From Mnemiopsis leidyi (lineage: Eukaryota > Ctenophora > Tentaculata > Lobata > Bolinopsidae), in contig JH156332.1 in assembly GCA_000226015.1 (NCBI GenBank), forward strand, positions 1 through 24,376: a stretch of DNA of 24,376 bases, in the 5' to 3' direction. How positions within the stretch are numbered: the stretch's first letter is position 1; every line of letters starts with the position of its first letter. The notes under the pieces are model-generated. The model saw only the letters and a program-made list of their open reading frames with translations. It made no database searches and had not been told where the DNA came from. Positions 21,287 to 24,376 of the stretch are shown in pieces. A program made the translations under genes and the position numbers.

Positions 21287-21539
21287 CGACAGACGCGCAT
21301 CGCCCGTTAACTATAGAAGAATTTTGACAATAGAACTTAATCGTTTTGTGAGTCTTGAATTTTGATTTCAATTTCTTACCATAACCATCAGTACAATATT
21401 ATCTTTTGGCAGATTTGGTTATGTGAAGGTTGTTAGAGTTTTCAAAAACACAACAAATGAGTCTATTTAGTCTTTTTTGCTGCAGGCGAAAACTTTTAAG
21501 ATTTAGCCACTGGCACATTGCACATGTCAGATAGCTTGA

Positions 21540-22000
21540 AATCCTTCCTCATCCCTCCTAACTGGGGCAGCTGCTGGCTGTGATTTGGCAACTACCGAGC
21601 TGTAAGTCATAAGCTCCTCTTTTACTGAATCAGCAACTAAAATTTACACTATTTTCTTCATCGATTCGATTTTTTCAGATATACACTCAGAGAGCTCCTT
21701 CTGAATGTTAATAAGCGTTTCCTGATTCTGAATTACCTTAGCCTAACGAGTTGTACATAAATTTCGGTATGGCTCAACAGTGTCCTGTTAATAGCTCATG
21801 TATGCAAGAGACCTGCTGCAGACGGAAACTAGTTCTGGCTTGTTCAATGACCTGGCAAACTTGGTATCTTCAATATCTTTCAGTTAACCGTACGGTTTTC
21901 CAAAGTTTTGCAACTTCTGCTTGCTCCATGAAAAAATCTGCTTCCACATGTAGTTAATATTTTCAATGTCCATGTTTTCCATGATCACTGTAACACAACA
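21540..22000 (-). pseudogene. Degraded LINE ORF1-like fragment (tentative)
   Basis: Read on the minus strand with frame changes and stops, the sequence gives pieces such as MENMDIENINYMWKQIF, LINIQKELSECISEKIESM and VKEELMTYSSVVAKSQPAA. The coiled-coil-like helix followed by a KEE-x-TYSSVVAKS stretch recalls the ORF1 of CR1/L2-type LINEs in invertebrates. The frame is broken, so nothing functional is encoded. The assignment rests on pattern memory only. Confidence 0.35.
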
Positions 22001-22344
22001 AGACAAGCGACCAGCTGTACGTTGTCGTGATAATGGTAGAGATAAGCTGTGGATAAGAGAGCAAAAAACTAGCAACTAATGTGAATTTGTTAATACTGCA
22101 CATAAGCAAAGGCCATCAACAGTCCTTGTCTTTAGATCCTCATCATTCCAGTCACAACATTCTAAAAACAATAGGTTGATGCCTATGTTACTGTGAACGA
22201 CAGACCAATCTTAGTATTGAGATCTTTTCTGTCATTTACAACAATTTCCCTGCACACTAGCACAAAACTGGAGTCCCTGGAGCAGTTTACGGAAGCTACA
22301 GTCCCCAGCTCATTTATGGTAAGGTTATCATTCCCCATGTTGAG

Positions 22345-22690
22345 TTAAAGGATATCAGCATCTTGAATATTTTCTTTAACATAGTTGCGATTTGTCAAGA
22401 GATGAATTGTTGTTTGTTCTTCCAAGCCACTAACACAGAGGGTATATGGTGAGAAATTCCTGTCAAGGCTAAATAAAGATGATTTAAGTAGGTTTTTATT
22501 GTACAGCAGGCTCATTATGAGAACTTCAACTTCCCGACTAGTGTGCATTGGAATAGGTAGAGGATGGACAGTGACTTTAGGAATGAATGGCCAGCCTTCA
22601 AGTTGTAATTTATCGTTAATACTCTCCTGCCAGATGTGTTCAGTGAAGTGGTTCATGATTCCTTTTGTATAGCTAGTGACAGAGCTTCTT
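22345..22690 (-). pseudogene. Degraded non-LTR retrotransposon ORF2 C-terminal fragment
   Basis: The 103-codon open stretch ending at 22345 contains HIWQESIND, then SREVEVLIMSLLYNKNLLKS, SLFSLDRNFSP and CVSGLEEQTTIHLL. This resembles the region after the reverse transcriptase in Jockey/CR1-like elements, where R-RLR-GH-x-LK, a G-x-x-x-SP-x-C motif and an E-E-T-x-x-H-x-L-x-x-C motif follow in order. Key Cys/His positions are partly lost. The frame is short and flanked by stops, so it is a relic. It has the same orientation as the ORF1-like fragment at 21540-22000. Confidence 0.45.
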
Positions 22691-22959
22691 GGGTAGGTTG
22701 AACAGTTCAGATATTTCTTTTGTAATATGAGGTCTGTTTGCTTAAGCAGCTGATTTCCATTTCAGAAATGTTAGTACATCACACAGTTGAGAAGTTACAA
22801 CTCTATTACCAGTAATTATTTCATTGCAAAGTCTCTGTGGATTTACCATCCATGCTGCTCAGGACCTTTAGGTAGTGCTAAACAGTCAGGACTCTGTTCA
22901 TAACTTTAAGCAGGGGGATACCAAGAATTTTAATCTTACACATGCCCCCAGTGAGAGCA

Positions 22960-23030
22960 TGGTACCAGCGCCCTTATTTTCACTTACTTCGAGAGGTATA
23001 TCATTTTAACGCTCTACCACTGGAGCATTT
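22960..23030 (-). repeat. Possible tRNA-derived SINE head
   Basis: The minus strand at 23027-23010 reads GCTCCAGTGGTAGAGCG, which closely fits the internal A box of RNA polymerase III tRNA promoters. A weak TCGA-containing B-box-like word follows about 35 bases later. No cloverleaf with matching acceptor and T stems can be drawn, so this is not a functional tRNA gene. Confidence 0.3.
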
Positions 23031-23176
23031 TTCATGGGGTCGGTGAAATCTTTACAGGGGGTAATAGCAGACAATCAGAGGATTCTAAAACACTAAAAGT
23101 TTAGTCATAACTCCAATCACAGGTTGAGTTACAGCATATTTTGTAAGAGAAGATGTTTGGACAATTTTGAATATGT

Positions 23177-24114
23177 GTCACAATTTGGCAATTTCCATGG
23201 CTCAGGGGGTTTTTCTCGAAAATCTTACCCTAAAGCGCACTATAATTTAAAGGCTTTTTCTAACATCTCTGAATGTTTCAGGTCAATTGGTCAAAAGCTC
23301 TAATTTTGCATCCAGAAAAAGTGTCGCCCGACCCTGAAAGTTGAGAAATAGCCCTACTAAAACAACACATACCATTCTCAAATACAGAAGGATGGTACAC
23401 ATAGCTGCAGCAGCAACCTGTCTCCTAACGAATCTCACAGGGCTGGGCAAGAGCTGGCAAAAGAAGTTGGCACACTGATTATCCCCTATATGGGCAACGT
23501 GTTTGGTGAGTTGGACTCAAATCAAGTACTGCACATTTCACATTAAGCACTGTGTTTGGTTTATGAAGTTGATCTTCATGTTAATATCAATTAAAAGTTA
23601 ACTGCTCTCAAGCTGTCAGCTCCCAGACTTAGTGGCGACAGCATCTTGTCTGCAGTGTGAACACACGTCTATTTGATGTATCATGATCCCCTCATTGTTT
23701 GACCCGTCCTTTCGTCGAATTTCTAGAAATACTTAAAGTTTCAACAAACTTATGATTATGATCTTGTCGGCCTGTGAACAGTGGTACTCTAGTTGTTACT
23801 AGTACTTGAGTCCAACTCACTAAACACATTGCCTATATAGGGGATAATCAGTGTGCCAACTTGTTTTGCTAGCTCTTGCCCAGCCCTGTGAGATTTGTTA
23901 TATAAGGAGACAGGTTGCTGCTGCAGCTATGTGTACCATCCTTCTGTATTTGACTTTCAGGGTCGGGCGACACTTTTTCTTTATGCAAAATTAGAGCTTT
24001 TAACCAATTGACCTGAAAATTTCAGAGATGTTAGAAAAAGCCTAATTATAGTGCGCTTTGGAGTACGATTTTTGATAAAAAACCCCATGATCCATAGAAA
24101 TTGCGAAATTGTGC
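23177..24114. repeat. Large inverted repeat: arms of about 0.31-0.35 kb, loop of about 0.27 kb
   Basis: The left arm 23177-23530 and right arm 23801-24114 are reverse complements along their whole length, with scattered substitutions. Shared words include AAGCGCACTATAATT, AAAGTGTCGCCCGACCCTGA, GGATGGTACACATAGCTGC and TGGCACACTGATTATCCCC. The left arm carries an extra segment of about 37 bp (23341-23377) absent on the right. The loop (about 23531-23800) has no gene. It could be a foldback element or two opposite copies of one repeat. Confidence 0.9.
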
Positions 24115-24125
24115 CGTTAAGTTTA

Positions 24126-24376
24126 GGGGGGGGGGGGGGGGGGGTAAGGCACTGACCATGACCATGACACCCTGAAATTTACCCCATGGTCAATGGTCAA
24201 AAAAATTGACCATGACCATGACACCCTGGAATTTACCCATGGTCAATGGTAATTTTGACCATTAGACCACGGCAATTTTGAAGTTTTGGCCATGGTCATG
24301 GCCAAAGATTTTTGACCATTTGACCATGACACCCGTACGTAGGCCAAATGGTCAAAAAATCGTGGTCATCTTACCC
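24126..24376. mobile_element. G-run bounded MITE-like element, copy 2 (reaches the window edge)
   Basis: It opens with 19 G residues (24126-24144) followed by TAAGGCACTGACCATGACC and closes at the window edge with GGTCATCTTACCC. The two ends are roughly inverted (GGGTAAG and CTTACCC). An internal block is duplicated (about 24154-24200 and 24208-24250), rich in GACCATGA/CATGGTCAATGG words that can pair with each other. It is longer than the copy at 5185-5343. It has no coding capacity. Confidence 0.6.

Noticed and set aside
23010-23027. tRNA gene on the minus strand
   Set aside because: Only the A-box-like D-arm is present. No acceptor, anticodon or T-arm pairing could be drawn.

Overview
This window is animal nuclear DNA, probably from an invertebrate. 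The evidence is AT-rich sequence, two genes split into many short exons with GT-AG introns of about 0.1-1.5 kb, decayed mobile-element fragments, and a scaffold gap of Ns. I cannot name the species. There are no bacterial operons, CRISPR arrays or rRNA genes, and no intact tRNA gene.

Layout. (1) At 1328-3805, minus strand, is an uninterrupted 825-codon gene. It combines an N-terminal NERD/PD-(D/E)xK-type nuclease-like domain, a low-complexity linker with a Cys-rich patch and an acidic run, and a C-terminal SF1 (UvrD / DUF2075-like) helicase domain. It is the least ordinary gene here and the best candidate for an undescribed system, possibly a nucleic-acid defence enzyme. (2) At 5452-7654, plus strand, are seven exons forming the 3' end of an RSRC2-like nuclear protein (charged RS/RD-rich segment, then a SMAP-type C-terminal domain). 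Its first exon or exons were not found. Three separate tandem repeats lie inside this gene, one of them made of copies of its own 5' splice site. (3) At 7655-11020 is intergenic DNA with a decayed hAT-like MITE and one copy of a GC-rich dispersed repeat. (4) At 11165-19961, minus strand, is a complete 12-exon fatty-acid amide hydrolase 2 (FAAH2) gene of 602 codons with an intact Lys-Ser-Ser triad. One intron contains a 14-bp minisatellite and the 552-bp assembly gap. (5) At 19962-24376 is repeat-rich DNA: fragments of a LINE-like element, a possible tRNA-derived SINE head, a large inverted repeat with arms of about 0.3 kb, and a G-run-bounded element with a second copy at 5185-5343.

The nuclease-helicase gene and the RSRC2-like gene are divergently oriented. 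The RSRC2-like and FAAH2 genes converge. Nothing in the sequence suggests that the three genes share a pathway; they look like independent neighbours. Gene models were assembled by hand from reading frame, splice-site phase and family resemblance. Every FAAH2 and RSRC2-like junction given here keeps frame.
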